DNA from: Zoogloea oleivorans
Lineage (GTDB): Bacteria > Pseudomonadota > Gammaproteobacteria > Burkholderiales > Rhodocyclaceae
Direction of reading: 5' to 3'
DNA: 64,000 nucleotides
NCBI GenBank assembly: GCA_030157785.1
Contig: JAOAUC010000078.1
Coordinates: forward strand, 46,206 to 110,205
Part shown: piece by piece, positions 16,570 through 25,377 of the stretch
How positions within the stretch are numbered: the first letter of the stretch is position 1
Layout: the number at the start of each line of letters is the position of its first letter
The notes under the pieces: generated by a model
Databases searched by the model: none
Told to the model about the DNA's origin: nothing
The model's input: the letters and a program-made list of their open reading frames with translations, nothing else
Program-made: the position numbers and the translations under genes

Positions 16570-17636
16570 CGGGAATGGGCCTCCAGGGCCTGTCGATAAA
16601 CCGCCAGCGTCTTGCCAAGCATGGCGTCGAGGGTAAATCCGTCTTCGAAACGGGTCCGGGCACGGGCGCCGCAGTCATGGCGCAGGGCGGGGTCGGCCAG
16701 CAGGGTGTCGATGGCCGCGGCCAGTGTCGGCGGGTCGTCGGGCGGCACCAGGAAGCCGTTGTCGCCCTCCTTCACTACCTCGCCGGTGCCACCGACCCAA
16801 CTGGCCACAATCGGCAGCGAGAAAGCCGAGGCCTCGAGCAGCGCCAGCGACAAGGCCTCGCGGCGCGACGGCGCCACAAACAGGTCGGCGGCGCCCAGCA
16901 GGGCCGGCACATCTTCACGCAAGCCGAGGAATCGGACCCGCCCGGCGAGCCCGAGTTCCGTCGCCAGTGCCTCCATGCGCACGCCCAGCTCGCTGCTCTT
17001 GTCACCGGCCAGAGCGAGGGTCCACGGCCGGGCCTGGAGGGTGGCCATGGCCTGCAGCAGGGTGTCGTGGCCCTTGGCGTGGATGAAGCGGGCCGCCATC
17101 AGCAGGCAGGGCTCGTCCCCCAGGCCGAGTTCGCGGCGAACCGCCGCGCGGCTGGCGTGGGGCTGGGCGGCGATGTCGGGGATGCCGTTGTGCACCACCT
17201 GGATGCGCTCGGCCGCGTAGCCGCGACCGCGCAGGAAGGTCTGCACCGCGTCAGCCACCGCAATGATGCGGTCGGCCCGGCCGAAGTGCTTGCCGGCATT
17301 GGTGGAATGGGCGGTGGCCACGTTGGCGACACCGGCCAGTTTGCCGCCCAGGCCCGCGTAATACGCACCTCGGGTCAGGTGGCCGTGGATCAGGTCGGCC
17401 TTTTCGCGGCGGGCCAGGCTGGCCAGCTTCCAGACGGACGGCAGGTCAATCAGGCCGTGCAGCGGAATGTGCTGATGGCGCAGGCCGGCGGCCTTCACCT
17501 GGTCGCCCAGCCAGCCGTCCAGCGGCCCGGCGAAGACCGGCTCGTGGCCGCGTTCGCGCAGGCCTTCCATGAGTTGCAGCGCGTGGCGTTCGGCTCCGCC
17601 GCTGTCGTGGCTGTGCAGCACCATCAAAATCTTCAT
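16566..17636 (-). CDS. Glycosyltransferase family 4
   Basis: 356 residues, GT-B fold. N-terminal acceptor domain begins MKILMVLHSHDSGGAERHAL (glycine-rich loop), and the C-terminal donor domain has the GT4 E(x7)E motif in APSRREALSLALLEASAFS. Coupled by ATGA to the paralogous gene upstream and to the deacetylase downstream. Likely adds a sugar to LPS core or an extension; donor and acceptor unknown. Confidence 0.9.
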   Translation of the reverse strand: MKILMVLHSHDSGGAERHALQLMEGLRERGHEPVFAGPLDGWLGDQVKAAGLRHQHIPLHGLIDLPSVWKLASLARREKADLIHGHLTRGAYYAGLGGKLAGVANVATAHSTNAGKHFGRADRIIAVADAVQTFLRGRGYAAERIQVVHNGIPDIAAQPHASRAAVRRELGLGDEPCLLMAARFIHAKGHDTLLQAMATLQARPWTLALAGDKSSELGVRMEALATELGLAGRVRFLGLREDVPALLGAADLFVAPSRREALSLALLEASAFSLPIVASWVGGTGEVVKEGDNGFLVPPDDPPTLAAAIDTLLADPALRHDCGARARTRFEDGFTLDAMLGKTLAVYRQALEAHSR

Positions 17637-18721
17637 CGGCGTGCCTCCAGCACCTGGCGATAGACCTGCAGGTTGCCGTCCACCATCGCATCAATCGAAA
17701 ACTCGGCGAGGATACGTGCCCGCCCGGCCGCACCGTAGCGCCGGCGCAGTTCGGCATCGCCGGCGAGGCGGCCCACCGCAGCCCCCAGCGCGGCCACGTC
17801 GCCCGGCGGGCACAGGATGCCGGTAACGCCGTCGAGCACCGCCTCCGGCAGGCCGCCGGCCCGGCTGGTGACAATGGGCACCGCCGCCGCCGAGGCCTGC
17901 AGCAGGGACACGCCCAGGCCTTCCATGTCGGCCGGGTGGATCAGCATGTCGAGGCCGCCGACCCAGCGCGGCAGGTCATGGCGGAAGCCCGGAAAGCGTA
18001 CGGCCTCGCCGAGGCCGCGACGGGCCACCTCGGCCTTCAATTCAGCCTCCAGCGGCCCCTGACCGAAGATCAGCACATGCAGGCGGGGGTGATCCTTGAG
18101 AAGGCCCGGCAAGGCGGCGAACAGGTAGCGATGACCCTTGCGGGGAATCATCTGGGCCACCACGCCCGCCACCAGCGCATCCGCCGGCAGGCCGAACTCG
18201 GCGCGGAAGGCGGCGCCATCCACCGGCGCCAGATAAGGCGTGGCATCGACCGCGCTGCGCACGCAGCTGACCTTGCCCGGCGCCAGCCCTTCGCCCAGCA
18301 GCACCTGGCGGATGCCCTCGGAAATGGTGATCACGTGGTCGTAAAGCCGGTACTTGATGGCCACGGCGAGGCGCGATTCCGGGTTGTCCACCCGCCGCGA
18401 CAGCACGCAGGGCACACCGGCCAGCTTCGCGGCAACGCCGCCCCAGGTGTCGGCCCCGCGCCGGCTGTGCAGGTGCACCAGATCGGGCTTTTCGGCGCGG
18501 ATCAGGCTGGCCAGACGCAAGGCCAGGCCGATGTCGCCGTCGCCGCCCATCTTCATCGGCAGCACGCGCACGCCGGCCGGCTGCTGGCGGGACATTTCGC
18601 TGCCGACGGGGCAGGCCAGCAGGTTGTCGATGCCCCGGGCGGCGAGGCCTTCGGCGATGTACAGCACCTGACGGGCACCGCCGTAGAGGTGCTTGCCGGC
18701 TTCCACGTGGAGGATCTTCAT
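17633..18721 (-). CDS. Glycosyltransferase family 4
   Basis: 362 residues. N-terminal KHLYGGARQVLYIAEGLAARG, donor-site HPADMEGLGVSLLQASAAAVP with the E(x7)-type pattern typical of GT4. It shares overall architecture with the next gene and may be an ancient duplicate. The start at 18721 is set by homology and by the ATGA overlap with the heptosyltransferase gene; the longer upstream extension reads through that gene. Role in LPS core assembly is inferred from context. Confidence 0.9.
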   Translation of the reverse strand: MKILHVEAGKHLYGGARQVLYIAEGLAARGIDNLLACPVGSEMSRQQPAGVRVLPMKMGGDGDIGLALRLASLIRAEKPDLVHLHSRRGADTWGGVAAKLAGVPCVLSRRVDNPESRLAVAIKYRLYDHVITISEGIRQVLLGEGLAPGKVSCVRSAVDATPYLAPVDGAAFRAEFGLPADALVAGVVAQMIPRKGHRYLFAALPGLLKDHPRLHVLIFGQGPLEAELKAEVARRGLGEAVRFPGFRHDLPRWVGGLDMLIHPADMEGLGVSLLQASAAAVPIVTSRAGGLPEAVLDGVTGILCPPGDVAALGAAVGRLAGDAELRRRYGAAGRARILAEFSIDAMVDGNLQVYRQVLEARR

Positions 18722-19767
18722 TCGGAACCTTTCCCGGCGGCGAGCATGGCTTGCGCCCGCTCCAGCACCATGTCCGGGGAGATGTCGCGCAGGCAGGTGA
18801 ACTTGCCGCCGCAGGTGGGCCGGCGCCGACACGGAGAACATTCGAGGCCCAGCCAGATCACGCTGCCGGTGGGCCGGCCGGTGTTCTGATAGGGGCAGGT
18901 GGAGCCGAAGATCGCCACAGTCGGCCGCGCCAGCGCGGTACCCATGTGGGTCAGGCCGGTATCGACGCCGATCAGCAGCGCCGCATGGGCGATGGCGGCG
19001 ACGGCTTCGGGCAGGCGCGTCTTGCCGGCAAGGTTGACGATGCGCGGATCGCTGGCGGCGATGCGCGCGGCAGCTTCGGTATCCGCCGGGCCGCCGAGGA
19101 TCACCGGCGTCAGGCCGGTGGCAGCGATCAGTTGCGGCGCGAGGGCCTGCCAGGCGTCTTCGAACCAGTGCTTCTGGGGCCGCGTGGTGAAGGGGGCAAA
19201 CACGGCATAGCCGCCGGGGGCAAGGCCATGTTCGGCGAGCTTGCCGAGCACCGTGGCTTCGGCGGCCGGCGCCACCGTCAGGGTCGGCAGAAAGTCACCC
19301 GCGTCAAAGCCCATCTGCTGCGCCAGGTACTGGTATTCAGAACCGATGCGGGCCGCCTCGCCGCCACGGGGGATGACCTCCGTCATCAGCAGCTGGCTGC
19401 CTTCCTTCGAGCCCAAGCCGACCCGCCGGGGCGCCCCCGACAGCCAGGTGATGAAGCCGCTCTTCATCAGGCCCTGCAGGTCGAGGGCGATGTCGAAATG
19501 GCGCGCGTGGAGTTCGCGCCGCAGCTGGCGCACGCGCCGCCACAGCTCGAGCCGCTTGCCGTCCTTCCACAGCCTGACCCACTCAGCCTTCGACCAGGTG
19601 ATGACTTCGTCGATGTTCGGATCGGCCAGCAACAGCTCGTGGATGCCCGGCTCGACCAGCCAGGCGATGTGGGCGTCGGGATGCGTACGGCGGATCGCCG
19701 CCGGCAGCGCCGACGCGAACACCACGTCGCCAATGGCGGAGGCGCGAACGATGAGGATGCGGTTCAT
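18718..19767 (-). CDS. waaC: Lipopolysaccharide heptosyltransferase I
   Basis: 349 residues, GT9. N-terminal MNRILIVRASAIGDVVFASA, middle FAPFTTRPQKHWFEDAWQAL and the ADP-heptose-binding GVDTGLTHMGTALARPTVAIFG are typical of WaaC. It transfers the first L-glycero-D-manno-heptose onto Kdo of the inner core. A Cys-rich C-terminal stretch (LECSPCRRRPTCGGKFTC) is common in this branch. Start at 19767 gives an ATGA overlap with the upstream gene. Works with the heptose kinase at 28830-30098. Confidence 0.88.
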   Translation of the reverse strand: MNRILIVRASAIGDVVFASALPAAIRRTHPDAHIAWLVEPGIHELLLADPNIDEVITWSKAEWVRLWKDGKRLELWRRVRQLRRELHARHFDIALDLQGLMKSGFITWLSGAPRRVGLGSKEGSQLLMTEVIPRGGEAARIGSEYQYLAQQMGFDAGDFLPTLTVAPAAEATVLGKLAEHGLAPGGYAVFAPFTTRPQKHWFEDAWQALAPQLIAATGLTPVILGGPADTEAAARIAASDPRIVNLAGKTRLPEAVAAIAHAALLIGVDTGLTHMGTALARPTVAIFGSTCPYQNTGRPTGSVIWLGLECSPCRRRPTCGGKFTCLRDISPDMVLERAQAMLAAGKGSE

Positions 19768-20405
19768 GACCCACGGCTCAAGAGCCACGCAATCAGGGTC
19801 AGAACAAGCAACGCGATAACCGTGTTGCGAAACTTCTTGAGAATGCGCTGAAGCTTTACGCGGCTCCGGCTCGCCTGAAAATGCTCGATGACAGGAGCCT
19901 CATCACCCCGATCATAGATTTTCACGTAAGCAGCGGGCAACGGATGCACCGTCAGTTCAGGGTGTTGAATCATCGCGGTGGTGAAGCTGTCCTGATCAAC
20001 CCCAAGCACCATGCCGGCCTGGGCGTTTATCCACGAACCCACAAAGGCCCTGACCGCCGGAACATTGCGCAGGTAGAGCGTACCAGTCAAATATCGGTGG
20101 GAGAAATCGCCATTACTTGGCGCGATGAAAACCCCCAGATCCGCATCGAAAGTTTCGAAGAGGATCAGTGGCGCCCGCACCACAGCATCGGCATCGATGT
20201 ATACCAAGTCCTTATCGGAATGCTGGATAAGACAGTCCTGCAGAAACTCCGGCTTGATCCGTGTGTTGGCCTCCCACACTCCGCGGCTCTCGAAGCGCCT
20301 CATGTCGTAGGGAATTCCGTAGGCCTCCAGCGATGTCTTGAGTGCATCAGCCTCGCGAGCGTAGCCGTCAGTGTAAAAAGCGCAGACGATAAACGGGTGT
20401 TTCAA
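19764..20405 (-). CDS. Membrane-anchored nucleotide-sugar-transferase-like protein, TTG start
   Basis: 213 residues. GT-A-like: the N-terminal strand KHPFIVCAFYTDGY, and DLVYIDADAVVRAP carrying a DxD metal/nucleotide-sugar motif (about residue 72); C-terminal basic stretch followed by a single transmembrane helix (NTVIALLVLTLIAWLL). Start is a TTG at 20405 that overlaps the previous stop (TTGA) and sits 4 nt after a full AGGAGGT; no in-frame ATG fits. Less GC-rich than the genes downstream. Precise family and donor unknown. Confidence 0.75.
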   Translation of the reverse strand: MKHPFIVCAFYTDGYAREADALKTSLEAYGIPYDMRRFESRGVWEANTRIKPEFLQDCLIQHSDKDLVYIDADAVVRAPLILFETFDADLGVFIAPSNGDFSHRYLTGTLYLRNVPAVRAFVGSWINAQAGMVLGVDQDSFTTAMIQHPELTVHPLPAAYVKIYDRGDEAPVIEHFQASRSRVKLQRILKKFRNTVIALLVLTLIAWLLSRGS

Positions 20406-21442
20406 GTAGCACCTCCTGGGGCAGAAAGCGCCAAGCACTCTGCGACCAGCTGGTCCAGGGAGGCAAGCACCGCATTTACATCGATATTGTCCATCCCCTG
20501 CCCCGACAGTGCGTGCAGCAAGGGGTCGTGAGTCAAGGGCGGGGAAGCGCCAAACAGCCCCAAGGTCGGGATGCCGACAGCTGCAGCCATGTTCAGTGCG
20601 CCGGTGTCGTTTCCCACGCAATATTGACAGTGACGCAGTACTGCCGCTGAGCGCTGGATGGAGGGTTGATTGGAAATGAATACTCTATTGCGCCACCGTG
20701 CGGGTATTGCTTCGACGATGGCTGCAGCAGCATCACGTTCTGCCGGCCCGCCGAGCAACACCACGCTTCCGCCCCGCTCAATCAAGAGCGTGGCAAGCAT
20801 GGCAAAACGAGCCTCCCCCCAGTTGTTGTGCGGCTTCGATGTCCCGATCGACAGCGCATAACGCGGCATGGGCAGAACGGCCAGATCCTGTCCCGCCAGA
20901 TCAATCGCCTCGGCCAGCACATTCATTCGCGGCACGACGGCCTTCTTCACCAGACCATGGGCAATACAGAATGCGGTGACCTCCGGATATACCCAATTGC
21001 CCGAACCTTGGTGGGGATGGATGTAGGGTGGAGAGTTAAGAAATAGACGCTCCCCAGCCGAAAAACCGAAACCGGCACGCTGGGGAATCCCAGCCAGCAA
21101 GGCCAGCACGGCGTAGCGTATCCTGCTGGACAAGATGAATATGCGCTCGAAACGCCGCGCCCGCAGCTCTCTAACGAATCTTAGCTGAGCGGTAAAACCG
21201 TCATGGCGGCCGGTGCGCTGCTCGCTCTTGCGCGGCCTCTGGTCAAACTCAATAACTTCATCGATGCAGCTTTCCGCTGCCAGCACATCGGCCGCTCTGC
21301 AGGAGGGCCGGGCAATCAAGGATATCTTGCCACCGTGACTTTCCGCAGCAATCGCTCGCAGGTAGGGAATGTGCCAGATGATGTCGCCAATACCGCTACG
21401 GTGATGAACGACAACGGTACGAGGAAAGGACGGATTCGGCAT
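20402..21442 (-). CDS. Glycosyltransferase family 9 (heptosyltransferase-like)
   Basis: 346 residues. GT9 features: VVVHHRSGIGDIIWHIPYLR at the N-terminus, SIGTSKPHNNWGEARFAML, and GNDTGALNMAAAVGIPTLGLFG near the C-terminus. Distinct from WaaC in the same operon, so probably a second heptosyltransferase or a related core transferase. Base composition is lower in GC than the 24-35 kb genes. Starts at the ATG at 21442, 42 bp after the GT25 gene. Confidence 0.88.
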   Translation of the reverse strand: MPNPSFPRTVVVHHRSGIGDIIWHIPYLRAIAAESHGGKISLIARPSCRAADVLAAESCIDEVIEFDQRPRKSEQRTGRHDGFTAQLRFVRELRARRFERIFILSSRIRYAVLALLAGIPQRAGFGFSAGERLFLNSPPYIHPHQGSGNWVYPEVTAFCIAHGLVKKAVVPRMNVLAEAIDLAGQDLAVLPMPRYALSIGTSKPHNNWGEARFAMLATLLIERGGSVVLLGGPAERDAAAAIVEAIPARWRNRVFISNQPSIQRSAAVLRHCQYCVGNDTGALNMAAAVGIPTLGLFGASPPLTHDPLLHALSGQGMDNIDVNAVLASLDQLVAECLALSAPGGAT

Positions 21443-21484
21443 TGAAGCTTGAGGTTAAATAACGGTCGCCATGGACGCAGAGCG

Positions 21485-22228
21485 CTATTTTGCCGCATTC
21501 CCCCGAATCTTACGGCGCAGCTTTGCCCTCAGGTTTCGTGCCATCAGAAAAACGGTGAGCTTTCGCTTCTCTGCCTCGGCAACCCGAGCCAGATGCCGAC
21601 CTAGCGTCTTGGGCTCATTCTTGCCAAAGCGGCCAGCAATACTGCTCGGGATAGTCGCGTCTTCCTCGACGACACTGGGAGAAACCAGCGGAATCCGCAA
21701 GCCTTGCTTCCAGTAGGCATCCAGTGCGCTATCGATTGGCAGTTTTGGCACAGACAGCGCCCGCAGCAGACGCCGGGCCCCGTCGAGGCTCACCATGTAA
21801 CCCTGAGTTCCGCTCGGATTCTTGGTCGGCAAGATAAGCTTTTGGCCTCCTGAAAGGGTGGCGATCGTCTGCCCACGAATCGGCTTCAACGCTGACAGCC
21901 GGACCGCATCAAGTGGGAGGCCGAGCGCCACAGTTTCCTCCGCAACCCCCATCATCGTCGGACTGCAGAGCACATCGTCTTCAAGGAAGATCGCATGATC
22001 CAGTTGCCGCTCGACAACCACTTCCCAAAAACGAACGTGGCTCAGATAGCAGCCAATTTCACCGGGGGACAGCCGGGGATCCGTACCGGGCGGCAAATCC
22101 GCCGGATCCAGCAACGCCCCTACAACGGCAGGAAGAATCTCGGCCTCCAGGCCAAGGCTTTGCAGATGCTGAAGAATGACCACCCTGCGGTCAGCAGCGC
22201 GCTCCAGGTTGATGACGAATATTTTCAT
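21485..22228 (-). CDS. Glycosyltransferase family 25 (LPS biosynthesis)
   Basis: 247 residues. MKIFVINLERAADRRVVILQ start, GEIGCYLSHVRFWE and the metal-binding AIFLEDDV motif are the GT25/LgtB-type signature. Such enzymes add galactose or related sugars to lipo-oligosaccharide. C-terminus is Lys/Arg-rich, suited to membrane association. Start at 22228 because homology begins at MKIFVINL and AGGAG lies upstream; the next in-frame start at 22258 lacks support. Confidence 0.88.
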   Translation of the reverse strand: MKIFVINLERAADRRVVILQHLQSLGLEAEILPAVVGALLDPADLPPGTDPRLSPGEIGCYLSHVRFWEVVVERQLDHAIFLEDDVLCSPTMMGVAEETVALGLPLDAVRLSALKPIRGQTIATLSGGQKLILPTKNPSGTQGYMVSLDGARRLLRALSVPKLPIDSALDAYWKQGLRIPLVSPSVVEEDATIPSSIAGRFGKNEPKTLGRHLARVAEAEKRKLTVFLMARNLRAKLRRKIRGNAAK

Positions 22229-22277
22229 GGAAATAAGCTCCTGCATGGCAGCCGACAAAAACTATGCCTGCTTGAAT

Positions 22278-23108
22278 TCAATCTTCGCGATCCTGACGAT
22301 TCCCGAAGATTTTCATGATCTCGCGCTTGTGTTTCTCGACGAAACCAGCCACCGCTTTGTGGAGGGGAGCCAAGAGCCCCTGACGGACATGGATGGCGAT
22401 AACCCTGGGGGAACGATCCTCTGGAGGCAGGGTATCTAGGATGGCTTTCAGTTCGTCGGCGGGCACGACACCGTCTGCCGCAAGTTTTCGGTAAAAGGCT
22501 CCAGAAGCCTGAATCGGCTTGGCGTGACGTATCACCGCAGTATCGACGATCCCGACGCGACCTCCACTCGCCCGGGCCAGGTGGCTGAAAGCGTAATCAC
22601 TGCCCCAAGTACTGCGGGTAATCGCAAAGGAATCGAGCCGACGAGCGACAAATCCTGCATCAAAGCAGGGACACATGACCTCGACGAAATTGGTTTCCCG
22701 CCAGCAGGCGAGAGGGTTCCTGAGCATGATTCTCAGAGACCAGTAACCTGCCCAGCTCTGGGCGGGATGAGAGACCGTCAGACCAAGTTGATCCACCGTC
22801 GCAAAAAAAGCGGAAATACTGCCGTGGCTGATCTCCAGGTCATCATCGGCCAGCAGCACGAAACGATAAGCACTCAGATCAAGCACACCAGACTGCACGC
22901 ATTCGCGAAAATGCGTCAGCTTGTTGTATCCCCCCACCTCCGTAGCAATGGCCTCCGGGTGCGCCGGGGTTGGCATGTAGCAACTCAGGAAGAGATCCCA
23001 GTTGCGATCAGGCTCCGCTTTCAGCCACTGGGGAAAAAGCGCGTTCGACCCGGTGCGCATGAATACCAGGTAATCACGCTTCTTGGGACACGGGGGGATG
23101 GTTGGCAT
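22278..23108 (-). CDS. DUF707-family putative glycosyltransferase
   Basis: 276 residues. KRDYLVFMRTGSNALFPQWL, then YRFVLLADDDLEI with an acidic metal site, WSLRIMLRNPLACWRETNFVEVMCPCF and WGSDYAFSHLA follow the DUF707 pattern seen in plants and bacteria. Proposed to be glycosyltransferases; substrate unknown. Start at the ATG at 23108; a GTG at 23117 is also in frame. Base composition is visibly less GC-rich at both ends than the surrounding DNA. First gene of the run from 23.1 to 15.8 kb. Confidence 0.75.
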   Translation of the reverse strand: MPTIPPCPKKRDYLVFMRTGSNALFPQWLKAEPDRNWDLFLSCYMPTPAHPEAIATEVGGYNKLTHFRECVQSGVLDLSAYRFVLLADDDLEISHGSISAFFATVDQLGLTVSHPAQSWAGYWSLRIMLRNPLACWRETNFVEVMCPCFDAGFVARRLDSFAITRSTWGSDYAFSHLARASGGRVGIVDTAVIRHAKPIQASGAFYRKLAADGVVPADELKAILDTLPPEDRSPRVIAIHVRQGLLAPLHKAVAGFVEKHKREIMKIFGNRQDRED

Positions 23109-23272
23109 CAAAGACACAAGTCGGGACTTAATAGGCTGAAACAGCGTGGCGCAGAGCTAATCGCCGGTATTTTGCCGTAATCTTCACCAGAACGTACGCC
23201 CGCCATTTTCGGCGGTCATCTATAACGACTCCAGTTTGCACTAACCTCCCGTTTTTATTCTGCGTGGCCCCG

Positions 23273-24100
23273 ATGGCGAGCCGCACGTGCCCGATGCTTA
23301 CCCTTCTCGATGTCAGCCTGATCTGCCTCGATACCCGCCACCCGGATCTTGCGATCTACGCGATGCAGCGCTGCCTCGACCAGGCATGCTTCGGCGAGGC
23401 GCTGCTGCTGACCCGGGACGGCTACACGAGCCCCGATCCACGCATTACCGTGCGCGCCGTGCCGCCCCTGCGCAACGTGTCCGACTACTCGCGCTTCATG
23501 GTCAAGTCGCTCGGCAGCTACTTTGGCGGCAGTCATGCGCTGGTGATGCAGTGGGACAGCTTCATCCTCGATGCGGGCGCCTGGGATCCGGCCTTTCTCG
23601 ACTACGACTACATCGGCGCCCCCTGGCCGCACCGGGCCCATGCCGTGGGCAACGGTGGCTTCTCGCTGCGCTCGCGCCGCCTGCTCGAAGCCCTGCAGGA
23701 TGCCGATATCTGCGAGCTGCAGCCCGAGGATTACGCCATCTGCGACGCTTACCACGACCTGCTGGTGAGCCGGCACGGGATCCGCTTTGCGCCCGTGGAG
23801 CTGGCCCGCCGCTTCGCCTTCGAGCTGACCCCGCCCAGCACGCCAACCTTCGGCTTCCACGGCTTGTTCAACTTCCATCTGGCCCTGCCGGAAGCTGCGC
23901 TGCTGGATTGGCTGAGGACTGCCGAACCCGCCACCTTGCGCTCCATGCAGGGGCGCCGCCTGCTCAAGAACCTGATCCGGGCCGGCCGGGTCGAGTCGGC
24001 CCGGCAGATACTCAAAGCGCGCACCGGTGGCAGCCTCAAGCTGCGCCTGGACACCCTCAAACTGCGCTGCCTGCTGGGCCTGCGCCGCCTTCGCGGCTGA
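23273..24100 (+). CDS. DUF5672-family protein
   Basis: About 275 residues. The core LVMQWDSFILDAGAWDPAFL, YIGAPWPH and VGNGGFSLRSRRLLEAL is characteristic of DUF5672, proteins found in glycan-synthesis loci and thought to be GT-A-like transferases. The only plus-strand gene in the envelope region, inserted between the O-antigen ligase and the DUF707 gene. The start is uncertain: GTG 23264, ATG 23273 or ATG 23294; no strong ribosome site is seen, and similarity begins around MLTLLDVSLICLD. Confidence 0.75.
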   Translation: MASRTCPMLTLLDVSLICLDTRHPDLAIYAMQRCLDQACFGEALLLTRDGYTSPDPRITVRAVPPLRNVSDYSRFMVKSLGSYFGGSHALVMQWDSFILDAGAWDPAFLDYDYIGAPWPHRAHAVGNGGFSLRSRRLLEALQDADICELQPEDYAICDAYHDLLVSRHGIRFAPVELARRFAFELTPPSTPTFGFHGLFNFHLALPEAALLDWLRTAEPATLRSMQGRRLLKNLIRAGRVESARQILKARTGGSLKLRLDTLKLRCLLGLRRLRG

Positions 24101-24107
24101 ACCGGCT

Positions 24108-25376
24108 TCACGCGCGGCTTGGCGTTGCCGGATGCGCCCCGGCAGCGAAAACCGCCAGCAGAACCGTGAAGGCGACGGTACCGAGGGCCGAGGCGAACAT
24201 CGAGCCAACGCTGGCAAAGATCAGTTCGCCGGCCAGCAGCATCAGGCCCAAGGCGACGAACAGGCGCTTGTACGGATCAGCAACCCGGCGCGCCCCCAGG
24301 AAGTAACGGAACATCCCGATCCAGAACAGGGCCATGGCAGCCGTGCCCACCAAGCCGGTCTTGGCCAGATGATCGACCACCAGATTGTGCAGACCCGAGA
24401 AGCTGCCCAGCACGGCCGGCAGCGTGCCCGCGGCCACGGCGGCATCCACCGCCGGCCGAAAGCCGGCCAGGCCGATGCCAAAGACCGGATGGGCAAGGAA
24501 TTGCTCCCAGCCCCATTGCCAGCTCAGCAGGCGCAGGCCCATGGACGTTTCACGGGCGCCTGGCGCCGACGGATCGGCCAGGTAAGCCTGGACTTCGCCG
24601 ATCCCCAGCAGCAGCCGTTCGCGCACCACGTCGATAAACAGCAGGGCCACACCCAGCACCACGACGATGCCGGCCACGGCCAGCCAGCGACGGCGTGGGC
24701 CCCCTTGCCCCAGCACCGCCACACCCAGCGCCGCCATCACCGGCATGGCGGCCCAGGCCGAGCGGGTTTCCGAAAGCAGGGCAGCGCCAACTCCGCCCAC
24801 CAGGCCCAGCAGCACCAGCGGGCGCAGCCACGCGCGTGTCCGGTGTTGCGCCCAGGCCAGCCCGCCGGCCAGGCAGGCCATGGCGATCACCGCGCTGTAA
24901 TTGCCGAAGGCGCCGGGGCTGGAATACGGCCCCATCGGACGCCCCTGGTCGAGGCGTGCCAGTTCGCCGCTGCCCAACAAGCCCTTGTCGGCCAGCAAGG
25001 CCACAGCGCCGGCCGCCACCCCGCCGAAGGCAAGGCCGGCGAGCACGGTTTTCGGACTGGCACCACAACGCCGCACCAGCAGATACACCGGAATGGCCCA
25101 CAAGAGGTGGGCAGGCCGGTCAAAGAGCTTGAGGCTCCAGCCACACACCGCCATGTTGAGCAGATAGACGGCCGGCAGCACGGCGGCGGCGAGGGCGAAA
25201 TCCAGGTCGCGCCGGTCAAAAGGGCGGCCGGGCAGCGTCTGCATGAGCAAGCCGGCCACCGCCAGGGCGATCGCCAGGTTGCGGGCCGCGGCGCTCGACA
25301 GCATCAGCGCCACCGGGAAGGCCGCCAGCAGCCAGGGCAGAACCTGCGCCACACGGCGGGTCGATGATCCGTTCAT
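24108..25376 (-). CDS. waaL: O-antigen ligase / Wzy_C family protein
   Basis: 422 residues with about ten to twelve transmembrane helices and one large periplasmic loop (about 240-320) containing SWQWGWEQFLAHPVFGIGL and SGLHNLVVDHLAKTG, with the conserved His of WaaL-type ligases. Joins O-polysaccharide, or a polymer unit, to lipid A-core in the periplasm. The ATG at 25376 is one base after the upstream stop. Ligase versus polymerase cannot be separated by eye. Confidence 0.8.
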   Translation of the reverse strand: MNGSSTRRVAQVLPWLLAAFPVALMLSSAAARNLAIALAVAGLLMQTLPGRPFDRRDLDFALAAAVLPAVYLLNMAVCGWSLKLFDRPAHLLWAIPVYLLVRRCGASPKTVLAGLAFGGVAAGAVALLADKGLLGSGELARLDQGRPMGPYSSPGAFGNYSAVIAMACLAGGLAWAQHRTRAWLRPLVLLGLVGGVGAALLSETRSAWAAMPVMAALGVAVLGQGGPRRRWLAVAGIVVVLGVALLFIDVVRERLLLGIGEVQAYLADPSAPGARETSMGLRLLSWQWGWEQFLAHPVFGIGLAGFRPAVDAAVAAGTLPAVLGSFSGLHNLVVDHLAKTGLVGTAAMALFWIGMFRYFLGARRVADPYKRLFVALGLMLLAGELIFASVGSMFASALGTVAFTVLLAVFAAGAHPATPSRA

Positions 25377-25377
25377 G

